Source of the DNA: Nocardia higoensis
GTDB lineage: Bacteria > Actinomycetota > Actinomycetes > Mycobacteriales > Mycobacteriaceae
Length of the DNA: 64,000 nt
Direction of reading: 5' to 3'
NCBI RefSeq assembly: GCF_015477835.1
Contig: NZ_JADLQN010000001.1
Coordinates: forward strand, 868,001-932,000
Shown: positions 8,333-15,851 of the stretch, piece by piece
Layout of the letters: every line of letters starts with the position of its first letter
How positions within the stretch are numbered: position 1 is the first letter of the stretch
The notes under the pieces: model-generated
Seen by the model: the letters and a program-made list of their open reading frames with translations, nothing else
Database searches by the model: none
Told to the model about the DNA's origin: nothing
Program-made: the position numbers and the translations under genes

Positions 8333-9256
8333 ATGGTCGATGAGCACCCCGTGTCCCTGTCCGTTCGCATGATCGTCACCACCGTGCTGGCCGCCATCGT
8401 GACCGCCCCAGCTCTCGTGCTGCCTGTCCCGGCGATCGCTGCCGTCGAAACGACCGCCTGTGGCGCACCGCTCGGCGCGGCGGACGTCGCGGAAATCGTC
8501 GAGCTCTCCGACATCTCCGACGTCGCCGACGGGTCGACCGGCCCCACTCTCGATCGCTTGGAGGCCGCGGTCGAACGACATCGCCGTATCACCGAGATCC
8601 TGGTCGAGCATCGGGATCGACGTGGACTGCTCGCGCTGGGGCTCGATGCCGTCGAGCGGTCGGCGGTGATGCCGCTGCAACGCGATGCGGCCGCGTTCGA
8701 CGATCCGGAGTGGGCGCACCGGATCAGCCTCGACTTGCTGCTGCGCTTCCTGCGCAACGTGCACGCCGAGTTCACCGGCGCGCCGACCGATCCCCAGTGG
8801 ACCCACTACTTCGACCTCACCCGCCGCTGTGAACTCTCCGCGGCCCGGGTGGCGATGGCCGGATACAACGCCCACCTCACCGTCGACCTCGCCGAGGCGG
8901 TGGCCGCGACCCGCGCCACCCCGGCGAACGCCGCCGACTATTTCCGGATCGTGGATGCCATCGCCGCCGACGGGTTCCTCATCATCGACCTCACCAAGGC
9001 GATCTACGGAGCCGATCTCGGCCCGCTGTGGCGGTTCTATTTCCTCGGCGAAGGTCTCGACGCGGCGCTGGGCGCCGGGGTCGCCACCGGACCACTGCTG
9101 CGTCTGGCCGACGCGGGAGCCAATGTGATCATCTTCGGAAACGGCCTGGCCCTGCAGGATCCGGCTCTGCAACCCGCCGTTCGCGCCGAGATCGATCTGC
9201 TGTGGCGCTCCGTGGACGGCGCCTTCGATGTCCTCGCGGCGCTCGGCGGTCTGTGA
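8333..9256 (+). CDS. DUF5995-like secreted protein
   Basis: The 307-residue product starts with a likely Sec signal peptide (MIVTTVLAAIVTAPALVL and an A-x-A type site near PVPAIAAVE). The mature part contains LDRLEAAVERHRRITEILVE, AFDDPEWAHRISLDLLLRFL, GYNAHLTVDLAEAV, DYFRIVDAIAADGFLIIDLT and LGPLWRFYFLGEGLD. This pattern corresponds to actinobacterial DUF5995 proteins, whose function is unknown; the family name comes from memory of the motif order. Conserved His, Asp and Glu residues in helical repeats could bind a metal. It stands alone between the ADH relic and the DUF3303 gene. Confidence 0.72.
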   Translation: MVDEHPVSLSVRMIVTTVLAAIVTAPALVLPVPAIAAVETTACGAPLGAADVAEIVELSDISDVADGSTGPTLDRLEAAVERHRRITEILVEHRDRRGLLALGLDAVERSAVMPLQRDAAAFDDPEWAHRISLDLLLRFLRNVHAEFTGAPTDPQWTHYFDLTRRCELSAARVAMAGYNAHLTVDLAEAVAATRATPANAADYFRIVDAIAADGFLIIDLTKAIYGADLGPLWRFYFLGEGLDAALGAGVATGPLLRLADAGANVIIFGNGLALQDPALQPAVRAEIDLLWRSVDGAFDVLAALGGL

Positions 9257-9344
9257 ACCTCGCGACCATGCACAGCTCACCCAGCCGTATGGAACCTTCC
9301 GGTGGCAACCGCGCAAAAGGCGAAGTTCGGGTAGGTATGCGAAA

Positions 9345-9358
9345 GGGACTTTCGGCAC
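9345..9358. promoter_or_regulatory. Candidate DosR box upstream of the DUF3303 gene
   Basis: GGGACTTTCGGCAC fits the core of the mycobacterial DosR site (GGGACT-WWA-GTCCC type), with a perfect left half and a partial right half. It lies 110 bases before the ATG at 9468. A poorer copy, GGGACATGTGCCGA, follows at 9397-9410, 52 bases further on, which keeps the two on the same helix face. A DosR/DosS pair is encoded later in this window. Confidence 0.5.
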
Positions 9359-9467
9359 TCGTCAGGGGTTTGCCCGGCGAGCAGACTTCGCTTGTGGGGA
9401 CATGTGCCGATCGAAGTGACCGTCCCCGCTGAACCACAAATTTGCGCCATCTATCCAGGAGGATGAG

Positions 9468-9779
9468 ATGAAGTACGTGGTTTCGTGGCAATACCGTTGG
9501 AATGGCACCGCAAGCGAAAACGAGGCGAGTATCCAGCGCGCGCTGGAAGCGTTCGCCCACTGGAAGCCCGCTGCCGGCACGACATACCATCAATTCGTGG
9601 GCCGGCTGGACGGCACAGGCGGATTCGCAGTGGTCGAGACCGATGATCCGCACGAGTTGGCCGATGCTCCCGGCAAATTCGGCTTCATTGCCGATTACCA
9701 GATCTACCCTGTGGTCGACATCATGGAATCGATACAGGCAGCCCAGGAGGGTGTGGAATTCCGTAAGAGCCTGGGCTGA
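9468..9779 (+). CDS. DUF3303 domain protein
   Basis: A strong AGGAGG (9457-9462) precedes the ATG. The 103-residue product (MKYVVSWQYR start, HWKPAAGTTYHQFVGRLDG, GGFAVVETDD, then DYQIYPVVDIMESI) has the ferredoxin-like single-domain layout of DUF3303. These are small cytoplasmic proteins of unknown function related in fold to dimeric alpha/beta-barrel proteins. The upstream DosR-like box suggests hypoxia or redox-stress control, which is inference. Confidence 0.8.
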   Translation: MKYVVSWQYRWNGTASENEASIQRALEAFAHWKPAAGTTYHQFVGRLDGTGGFAVVETDDPHELADAPGKFGFIADYQIYPVVDIMESIQAAQEGVEFRKSLG

Positions 9780-9805
9780 TTCGCTTCCCATTTCGACATA
9801 CCGAG

Positions 9806-9857
9806 GATTGCACGCCGTCTCGCCTGCAGACCGTGCCGGCCGCCGCGGCGTGCAATC
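9806..9857. terminator. Bidirectional terminator hairpin
   Basis: GATTGCACGCCG (9806-9817) pairs perfectly with CGGCGTGCAATC (9846-9857) between the convergent DUF3303 and hydrolase genes. The 28-base loop is itself GC-rich. There is no long T tract, as is usual in this group of bacteria. Confidence 0.65.
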
Positions 9858-9896
9858 CGGTCAGGGCTTCGCCACGTACGGCCAGGACGGTGCGGG

Positions 9897-10781
9897 TCAC
9901 TGCCGGAACCCCGTATGCTTGAGGATGGCAGTGGCCAGTTTCTCGTGCACCTCGGGCGGCAAGGTGTGGCCCATGCCCGCCACGATCATCAGTCGCGCAT
10001 CCGGGATCTGCTCGGCGATGAGCGCGCCGTGGCCGGGTTTGACCGGCTCGTGGCTGCCCTCGATGACCAGGGTGGGTGCTGTGATCCGGTGCAGCGCACC
10101 GACCGGTTCGAAGTCGGGGCAGGCCGCCGCGGCGAGGCGGTGGTTGGCTACCGCGGACAGGTCGCGGGCCCGATCGTGAATCCTTTCCTGCAACAGGCGC
10201 GCGGCAGTCTCGTCGAAGGGCAGTCCGGTGCCGTGCAGTACCCGCTGCTCGGCGATCATGCCTTCGATCCGGGCGGACCGGTCTGCCGGTGGCGTGGTGG
10301 TGATCAGTTCGCGGAAAAAGGTCACGAATTCCGCTGTCGGCTCGGGCAGGCTGCCCGCGGGCTGCGGTTGTCCCAACAGTGCCCGCATGATCACCTGGCC
10401 TTCCCCGCCGCCGAGGGCCGACGATCCTATGACGGTCAGTGAGCGGACCCGTTCCGGCTGTTCCACCGCGATGAACTGGGCGAGCAGCCCGCCTGCGGAG
10501 TGCGCCACCAGGTGCGCGCTGTCCAGGCCGTGGGCATCGAGTACGCGATAGACGTCGTTCTTGATGTCGTGCCAGGTGTAGGGATCGGTGGCGAAGTCGA
10601 AGGTTTCCGACATACCGGTGTCCCGGTGGTCGTAGCGGATCACCCGGCGCCCACCGGCGACGAGGCGGTCGACGAATTCTTCGGGCCACAGGATGCCCTG
10701 CGACATCGACCCCATGATCAACAGGATCGGCGCGTCCGTCTCGGCGCCGAATTCCTCACTCCAGATGGTCGCTTCACGCAT
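9897..10781 (-). CDS. Alpha/beta hydrolase
   Basis: The 294-residue enzyme shows an alpha/beta-hydrolase fold: PILLIMGSMSQGILWPEEFV (oxyanion loop), RVIRYDHRDTGMSE, the nucleophile elbow LVAHSAGGLLAQF with serine near residue 103, the acid region PTLVIEGSHEPV, and the catalytic histidine in MIVAGMGHTLPPE. The YDHRDTGMS pattern is common in actinobacterial hydrolases annotated as lipases or aclacinomycin-methylesterase-like enzymes. The substrate is unknown. It is divergent from the TetR gene at 10904 and is probably its target. Confidence 0.87.
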   Translation of the reverse strand: MREATIWSEEFGAETDAPILLIMGSMSQGILWPEEFVDRLVAGGRRVIRYDHRDTGMSETFDFATDPYTWHDIKNDVYRVLDAHGLDSAHLVAHSAGGLLAQFIAVEQPERVRSLTVIGSSALGGGEGQVIMRALLGQPQPAGSLPEPTAEFVTFFRELITTTPPADRSARIEGMIAEQRVLHGTGLPFDETAARLLQERIHDRARDLSAVANHRLAAAACPDFEPVGALHRITAPTLVIEGSHEPVKPGHGALIAEQIPDARLMIVAGMGHTLPPEVHEKLATAILKHTGFRQ

Positions 10782-10849
10782 GTGTCGTACTTCCTCTTGT
10801 CTCGATGGTGCAGGCTCGCGAGCCGCCGCGTCGCATTCACGTCAGATGA

Positions 10850-10884
10850 AGTACTCTGAGTGAAGTGATTTGAAACTTAGTACT
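10850..10884. promoter_or_regulatory. Candidate TetR operator in hydrolase/TetR divergent promoter
   Basis: AGTACT occurs at 10850-10855 and again at 10879-10884, flanked by related bases (arms of roughly GAAGTACTCTGAG and CTTAGTACTAC). TGAA steps recur between them at 10861 and 10871. The element is AT-richer than its surroundings and lies just before the TetR start. Confidence 0.45.
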
Positions 10885-10903
10885 ACAGATGGAGTGGTGT
10901 CAA

Positions 10904-11494
10904 GTGGTGCGCACGAATCCCGAACGCCGCCATGCGTTGTTGGACGCATCGATCGAGGTCCTGGCCCGAGAAGGGGCCCGGGGGCTCACGTTTCGCGCGG
11001 TGGACAAGGAAGCCGGAGTACCCGCCGGGACCGCCTCGAACTACTTCGCCAACCGCGACGCGCTGCTCGTCCAGGTCGGCCACCGCTACTACGAGCGGCT
11101 CATCCCCGACGCGACGGCGATGGCCAAGCTGCACGGACCGCGCTCTCGCGAAACCCTCACCGAACTCATGACCGAGGTCGTCGACCGCGTGACCCGTTTC
11201 CGCACCGGCTATCTCGCGATCCTCGAACTCCGGCTGGAGGCCACCCGGCGACCGGAGTTGCAGGCTCTGCTCACCGAACGGGTGCGAGCCGACCTGGACT
11301 TCAACATCGGCAACCATCTGGAATTCGGGATGCCCGGCGACGAGAACACCGTCGTCCTGCTGTACCTCGCCCTCAACTGGCTCATTCTCGACCGACTCAC
11401 CCTGCCCGGCGTGTTCACCGAGGAACAGGCCAGGGAATTGGTGCGGATGGCAGTGGAACGCGCGATCGCGCCGGGGGCCCCCGACGGGGCGTGA
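10904..11494 (+). CDS. TetR family regulator
   Basis: The 196-residue regulator has an N-terminal HTH: RRHALLDASIEVLAREGARG, LTFRAVDKEAGVPAGTASNY, then FANRDALLVQVGHRYYERL. A helical ligand domain of the usual length follows. I favour a GTG at 10904 or 10907 because GGAG lies 8-11 bases upstream; an ATG at 10889 would add five residues but lacks a ribosome site. It is divergently arranged with the alpha/beta hydrolase and probably represses it and itself. Confidence 0.85.
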   Translation: MVRTNPERRHALLDASIEVLAREGARGLTFRAVDKEAGVPAGTASNYFANRDALLVQVGHRYYERLIPDATAMAKLHGPRSRETLTELMTEVVDRVTRFRTGYLAILELRLEATRRPELQALLTERVRADLDFNIGNHLEFGMPGDENTVVLLYLALNWLILDRLTLPGVFTEEQARELVRMAVERAIAPGAPDGA

Positions 11495-11575
11495 CGTGTT
11501 CTACCGGGTTCTGTCCGGCCCGCGGAGTACGCTCGCACGCGTCGGCGTAGCGGGGATCAGCACTGGAGGTCGACC

Positions 11576-12673
11576 ATGGAGATCTTGCTCGGAATCGGTA
11601 CGCGCAAGGGCTTGTTCCTGGCGCGCAGTGACAACGATCGATCGACCTGGACAGTGGATGCGCCGCGGTTCCCGGTCGCCGATGTCAAGGCATTGGCGAT
11701 CGATGCCCGGCGGCACACCCCGCGGCTGCTCGCGTCGGTGCTGGACAGCCATTTCGGACCGACCTTGGTGACCAGCGACGATCTGGGCCGGACATGGAGC
11801 GAACCCGACGACGCGCCGCTGGCGTTCCCCGCGGACACCGGAGCCGCGTTGCAGGGAGTGTGGCAGATCGCGCCCGCGACCGAGGCGGAGCCGGACATCG
11901 TATACGCGGGGGTCGAACCGTCGGCGCTGTTCCGCTCGGCTGACGGCGGAAAGACCTTCGAGCTGGTCAGAGGCTTGTGGGAGCACCCACACCGCGCGCA
12001 GTGGCAACCGGGCGGCGGCGGGCTGGCTCTGCACACGATCCTTCCGCATCCGACGGACAGGCACCGGATCGCGGTCGCGATGTCCACCGGCGGTGTCTAT
12101 CAGACCGCCGACGGCGGCGCCTCGTGGTGGCCCACGAACAAAGGTGTCACAGCCGATTTCCTGCCCGGCGAGCTGCCGGAATGGGGACAGTGCGTGCACA
12201 AGGTCGCCGTGGACGCCGAGACGCCGAGCACCATGTACCTGCAGAACCACGGCGGCGTCTTCCGCACCACCGACGACGGGGCCACCTGGCATTCGATCGA
12301 CGGCGGGCTCCCCGCGTCCAATTTCGGGTTCCCCATCGTCGCGCACCCCCGACGTCCCGGCGTCGTCTACACCTTCCCGCTGGTCGCCGACATGGAGCGC
12401 TTCCGGTTCCCACCCGACGCGCGCTGCGCCGTCTATCGCAGCACCGACGGTGGCGAGACCTGGTCGGCGAGGACCGACGGCCTCCCACAGACGCCGTTCT
12501 GGGCGGCGGTCATGCGCGACGCCATGTGCAGCGACGACGCCGACCCGACCGGGATCTACTTCGGCACCCGCAACGGTGAGGTCTACTGCAGCCCGGACGA
12601 AGGCGACCACTGGCACCTGGTGGCCGACAGACTGCCCGACGTACTGTGCGTCCGCGCCCGGGTCATCGGCTGA
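11576..12673 (+). CDS. Asp-box (BNR repeat) beta-propeller protein
   Basis: The ATG follows GGAGG. The 365-residue protein has six Asp-box repeats of the S/T-x-D-x-G-x-T-W type: SDDLGRTW, SADGGKTF, TADGGASW, TTDDGATW, STDGGETW and SPDEGDHW. This gives a six-bladed propeller like sialidases and the sortilin/VPS10 class. It has no signal peptide, so it is expected in the cytoplasm. I see no clear sialidase FRIP arginine motif, so enzymatic sialidase activity is doubtful. The next gene encodes a MoaD-like protein four bases downstream, a pairing I recall from other actinobacteria. Confidence 0.82.
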   Translation: MEILLGIGTRKGLFLARSDNDRSTWTVDAPRFPVADVKALAIDARRHTPRLLASVLDSHFGPTLVTSDDLGRTWSEPDDAPLAFPADTGAALQGVWQIAPATEAEPDIVYAGVEPSALFRSADGGKTFELVRGLWEHPHRAQWQPGGGGLALHTILPHPTDRHRIAVAMSTGGVYQTADGGASWWPTNKGVTADFLPGELPEWGQCVHKVAVDAETPSTMYLQNHGGVFRTTDDGATWHSIDGGLPASNFGFPIVAHPRRPGVVYTFPLVADMERFRFPPDARCAVYRSTDGGETWSARTDGLPQTPFWAAVMRDAMCSDDADPTGIYFGTRNGEVYCSPDEGDHWHLVADRLPDVLCVRARVIG

Positions 12674-12677
12674 CGCC

Positions 12678-12950
12678 GTGGCCCGCGTGCGCCTGCCCTC
12701 GGCTCTGCGGCCCTACGCCGGGGGCGAGAAGGAACTCGATGTCGACGGCGCGACACTGCGTGACGTGCTGGACGCGCTGCGGGAGCGTTCGCCCGCGCTG
12801 GAACGCAGGCTGCGCGACGAGCGCGGCGAACTCCGCCGGTATGTGAACTTCTACGTCGACGACGACGAATGCCGGACGCTCGACGGATTGAACACCCCGC
12901 TCACCGACGGGACCGAGGTCATGATCATCCCCGCGGTCGCCGGCGGATAG
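12678..12950 (+). CDS. MoaD/ThiS-family ubiquitin-like protein
   Basis: A GTG at 12678, four bases after the propeller gene, starts a 90-residue protein: ARVRLPSALRPYAGGEKELD, LRDVLDALRERSPALERRL, RYVNFYVDDDECRTLDGLNT, ending GTEVMIIPAVAGG. The C-terminal GG is the hallmark of beta-grasp sulfur carriers and modifiers such as MoaD, ThiS, CysO and SAMP, which are activated as adenylates and thiocarboxylates. The pathway here is unknown; no molybdopterin or thiamine gene is adjacent. Confidence 0.85.
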   Translation: MARVRLPSALRPYAGGEKELDVDGATLRDVLDALRERSPALERRLRDERGELRRYVNFYVDDDECRTLDGLNTPLTDGTEVMIIPAVAGG

Positions 12951-12956
12951 GCGTAT

Positions 12957-12982
12957 CGCCGTCCCCGGTGACCCGGACGGCG
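12957..12982. terminator. Bidirectional terminator hairpin
   Basis: CGCCGTCC (12957-12964) pairs with GGACGGCG (12975-12982) around a 10-base loop. It lies between the convergent MoaD-like and TetR genes. Confidence 0.6.
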
Positions 12983-12990
12983 TTCACCGA

Positions 12991-13710
12991 TCAGCCCGGT
13001 GACACCGCTTCCGGGGCGCCGGAAGATCGTTCACCGGTGTGTCCCGCTGCCGCGGCGGCGGTGTCCCAGCGTTCCCGGGCGGCGGCGAACAGGTCCACGC
13101 ACACGGCCACGAGATCGGCGGGGTCGTCGCAGCGCCCGTCCATCAACCAGTCGACGAGCAGGTGGTTGACACCGCCGACCAGCGCTGTGGCGGCCAGCCG
13201 CTCGCTTCGTGTGAGGGTGCGGTTGCCGTCGGCAGCCCATGTGGCCATGACCGTGTCCACGAAATCGCGCAACACGCGGTGGCGGCGCTGTTCCATGTCC
13301 GGTGAGACACCGACGACTTCGATGAGCACCACCCGCGCGCGGCGTGGGTCGTCGGTCAGGTATCGGATGAAGGCCTCGAGCCCGGCCGCGGTGAGTGCGT
13401 CGAGATCGAGCTCGGTGCGGGCGAGCGCCTCGGCGGTCACCGTACGCATCGCCTCGGACAGGCTGTCGTACAGCGCGGCGAGGCAGACCTCCCGTTTGGG
13501 GAACGACTCGTAGAAGTGCCGCTCGGTGACCCCCGCGCCTCGGCAGATCTGCTTGATCGAGGCTCCCGCGTAGCCGGAAGTGCCGAACTGCTCCAGGGCG
13601 GACTCGAGAATCGCGGCACGACGGCGGCGCACGCGTTCCTCGGGCGCGACGCCCGAGTACTTCCGGCCGGAGAGCTTCGGGCCGGAGGGGCGCGGGCCGG
13701 GGCGGGTCAT
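12991..13710 (-). CDS. TetR family regulator of the SDR/MBL-like/esterase operon
   Basis: The start at 13710 follows AGAAAGGAAAGG; upstream in-frame codons lack such a site. The 239-residue protein has a basic N-terminal arm (RPSGPKLSGRKYSG) and an HTH: RRRRAAILESALEQFGTSGY, ASIKQICRGAGVTERHFYES and FPKREVCLAALYDSL. The long ligand domain resembles regulators of lipid or alcohol metabolism. It is divergent from an SDR gene, and a perfect 16-bp palindrome lies between them. Confidence 0.86.
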   Translation of the reverse strand: MTRPGPRPSGPKLSGRKYSGVAPEERVRRRRAAILESALEQFGTSGYAGASIKQICRGAGVTERHFYESFPKREVCLAALYDSLSEAMRTVTAEALARTELDLDALTAAGLEAFIRYLTDDPRRARVVLIEVVGVSPDMEQRRHRVLRDFVDTVMATWAADGNRTLTRSERLAATALVGGVNHLLVDWLMDGRCDDPADLVAVCVDLFAAARERWDTAAAAAGHTGERSSGAPEAVSPG

Positions 13711-13759
13711 GAGCCTTTCCTTTCTGCCGACGCGGTGCAATACTAGCCGCGCCCATTTC

Positions 13760-13775
13760 GACAATCATGATTGTC
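13760..13775. promoter_or_regulatory. Perfect 16-bp palindrome, likely TetR operator
   Basis: GACAATCATGATTGTC reads the same on both strands. It sits between the divergent TetR (start 13710) and SDR (start 13828) genes, in an AT-rich setting. Position and symmetry fit an operator for the adjacent TetR dimer controlling both directions. Confidence 0.75.
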
Positions 13776-13827
13776 AAATATCGCCCTGAGGGCGTCGGCA
13801 GAACTCCGACAGGAAAGGCGGTACGCC

Positions 13828-14676
13828 ATGACGGCAACCCCAGCCGGGCGCATCGTGGCCGTCACCGGCGGTGCCCAGGGCATCGGGCGAGAGATCGCGC
13901 GCAGGCTCGCCGCGGCAGGCGCCCGGGTCGCGATCGGCGATCGTGATCTCGAGGCCGCTCGCGTGACCGCCGCAGAGCTGCCCGGCCACGTGCGCGCATT
14001 TCCCCTCGACGTGACCGACACCCAGTCGTTCCGGGAATTCCTGGCCGAGGTCACCGGCCTGTGGGGATCGCTCGATGTACTGGTCAACAACGCCGGAGTG
14101 ATGTGGGTCGGCGCCTTCGATGCCGAGCCCGAGGCCGCTACCGAGCGCATGCTCGCGGTGAACCTGCACGGTGTGATCCGCGGCGTCCAGCTCGCCGCAC
14201 CGTACCTGCGCGAGCGCGGCGGCGGGCACATCGTGACGATCGCCTCGGCTGCCGCCAAGCTCGCCCCGCCCGGCGAATCCACCTACGCCGCAACCAAACA
14301 CGGCGTCCTGGGCTATCTCACCGGCGTGCGTGAGGAACTGCGCGGCAGCGGCGTGCACGTGTCGGTGATCATGCCCGGCGTGGTCGACACCGAACTCGCG
14401 ATCGGCACCGCCAGCGGCGCGACCGCCCGGCTGCAGCCCGCCGATGTCGCCGCCGCCGTGGTGAATGTCCTACAACGCCCTCGCTTCGAGGTCACCCTGC
14501 CTGCCTCGATCGGTCTGCTGGTCCGCCTCACCAACCTGCTGCCGCAATCCCTGCGCGATCGAGTGCTGCGTCGCACGGTGCCCGATCAGGTCGAAGCCGT
14601 AGCGCACTCGGCCACTCGCGACCACTACGAACGCCGTGCCCTGACCGACACCACCGACCCGGGGAGGACCCGATGA
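13828..14676 (+). CDS. Short-chain dehydrogenase/reductase
   Basis: AGGAAAGG at 13811-13818 precedes the ATG at 13828. The 282-residue enzyme has the SDR cofactor motif VAVTGGAQGIGREIA (TGxxxGxG), the NNAG motif in LVNNAGVMWVGAF, a catalytic serine in IASAAAKLAPPGEST and the YxxxK pair in YAATKHG. An acidic residue after strand 2 (AIGDRDLEA) favours NAD. The C-terminal extension (LLVRLTNLLPQSLRDRVLRR) is typical of membrane-associated lipid-type SDRs. Its stop overlaps the next ATG, so it is coupled to the MBL-like gene. Confidence 0.88.
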   Translation: MTATPAGRIVAVTGGAQGIGREIARRLAAAGARVAIGDRDLEAARVTAAELPGHVRAFPLDVTDTQSFREFLAEVTGLWGSLDVLVNNAGVMWVGAFDAEPEAATERMLAVNLHGVIRGVQLAAPYLRERGGGHIVTIASAAAKLAPPGESTYAATKHGVLGYLTGVREELRGSGVHVSVIMPGVVDTELAIGTASGATARLQPADVAAAVVNVLQRPRFEVTLPASIGLLVRLTNLLPQSLRDRVLRRTVPDQVEAVAHSATRDHYERRALTDTTDPGRTR

Positions 14677-15770
14677 CCACCACTCGATCCGCCGCCCCGC
14701 GTCCGATCCCGGAATTCGACGGCGTGCACGACATCTGGCCGCGCGGAAAGCGGCTCGACGCCATCCGTGAGGCAGCCCGGAACTACCGGGAACGCTTCCT
14801 CACCCAGGGCCAGGTGCGGGCGATCAAGAGCTTCGACATCGCCGCCGCACCGTATCCGGCACGCTTCGCCTTTCAGGGGTACTCGATCAACCTCAACCCC
14901 TTCATCTCGATCATCAACCGCATGTTCGTCATCCAGTTCGAAGGCTTCGACGGCAAGCTCATGACCCTGGTGTGGGAACCCACCGTGGCCGCAGGATCTG
15001 CCGAAGCCCCGTTCTACGGGCAGCTGCAGCGCTTCGCGGGCAAGCTCGGCGTGGAATCGCTGTTCGTCGACTACTACAACGACCCCGATCAGGTGCTGCC
15101 ACGCCTCGGCTTGACCAACGACGACGTGGACTACATCAGCTTCGACCACCTCCACGTGCAGGACCCGCGCATGATCGTGGGCTCCAGCACGCCGATCGAA
15201 GGCGAGCCCACGGCGCGAAAGCCGTTGTTCCCCAACGCGAAACTGGTCGTGCACCGCAAGGAGCTGGGCACCTTCGAGTCGATGCACCCGATGCAGTGGG
15301 CCTGGTACGTCGAGGGCGGTATGGACGGCGTACCCGAGGACCGGCTAGAGATCTTCGACGGCGACGTCGAACTCGGCGTCGGAGTCAGCCTGCTGTGGAC
15401 CCCTGGCCACACCGACGGCAATCACTCCCTGGTGGTCAACACGCCCGACGGAGTCTGGGTGTCCTCGGAGAACGGCATGGCCGCCGACAGTTGGCAGCCC
15501 GAACTGTCGAAGATCCCCGGCGTGCGCCGCACCGCCGAGTTCTACGGGCGCGAGGTCGTGCTCAACGCCAACACCCTCGAAGATTCCCTCGACCAGTACG
15601 ACTCCATGGTCAAGGAGAAGACTCTCGCTTCCCCGTCGCCGCGAAATCCGCGGTGGCGTCAGATCATCCCGTCCTCCGAGTGCGCGAACCGGAAGCGGCA
15701 ATGGCCGGTCGTGCCGACCTTCACCCATGGCGGACTGGACTACGGCACCATCACCGTCCCCACCCGGTGA
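14673..15770 (+). CDS. Metallo-beta-lactamase-fold-like protein with altered metal motif
   Basis: The gene overlaps the SDR stop by four bases. The 365-residue product has LGLTNDDVDYISFDHLHVQD in the position of the MBL metal motif. LLWTPGHTDGNHSLVV corresponds to the second histidine site, and VWVSSENGMAADSW may hold a later acidic ligand. The canonical HxHxDH reads H-L-H-V-Q-D here, so the usual D-H pair is replaced. The fold assignment rests on the spacing HxH, then GHT, then a C-terminal FTHGG. It may be a hydrolase with altered metal binding, or a non-enzymatic relative. The operon suggests lipid or ester metabolism. Confidence 0.65.
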   Translation: MTTTRSAAPRPIPEFDGVHDIWPRGKRLDAIREAARNYRERFLTQGQVRAIKSFDIAAAPYPARFAFQGYSINLNPFISIINRMFVIQFEGFDGKLMTLVWEPTVAAGSAEAPFYGQLQRFAGKLGVESLFVDYYNDPDQVLPRLGLTNDDVDYISFDHLHVQDPRMIVGSSTPIEGEPTARKPLFPNAKLVVHRKELGTFESMHPMQWAWYVEGGMDGVPEDRLEIFDGDVELGVGVSLLWTPGHTDGNHSLVVNTPDGVWVSSENGMAADSWQPELSKIPGVRRTAEFYGREVVLNANTLEDSLDQYDSMVKEKTLASPSPRNPRWRQIIPSSECANRKRQWPVVPTFTHGGLDYGTITVPTR

Positions 15771-15851
15771 CCCGGACCGCGGGCGATCCGGCGACAACGG
15801 GATTCGAAACGACGAAAGCAGGGGTATGACGGAAATCGGGGTTCGATCGAG

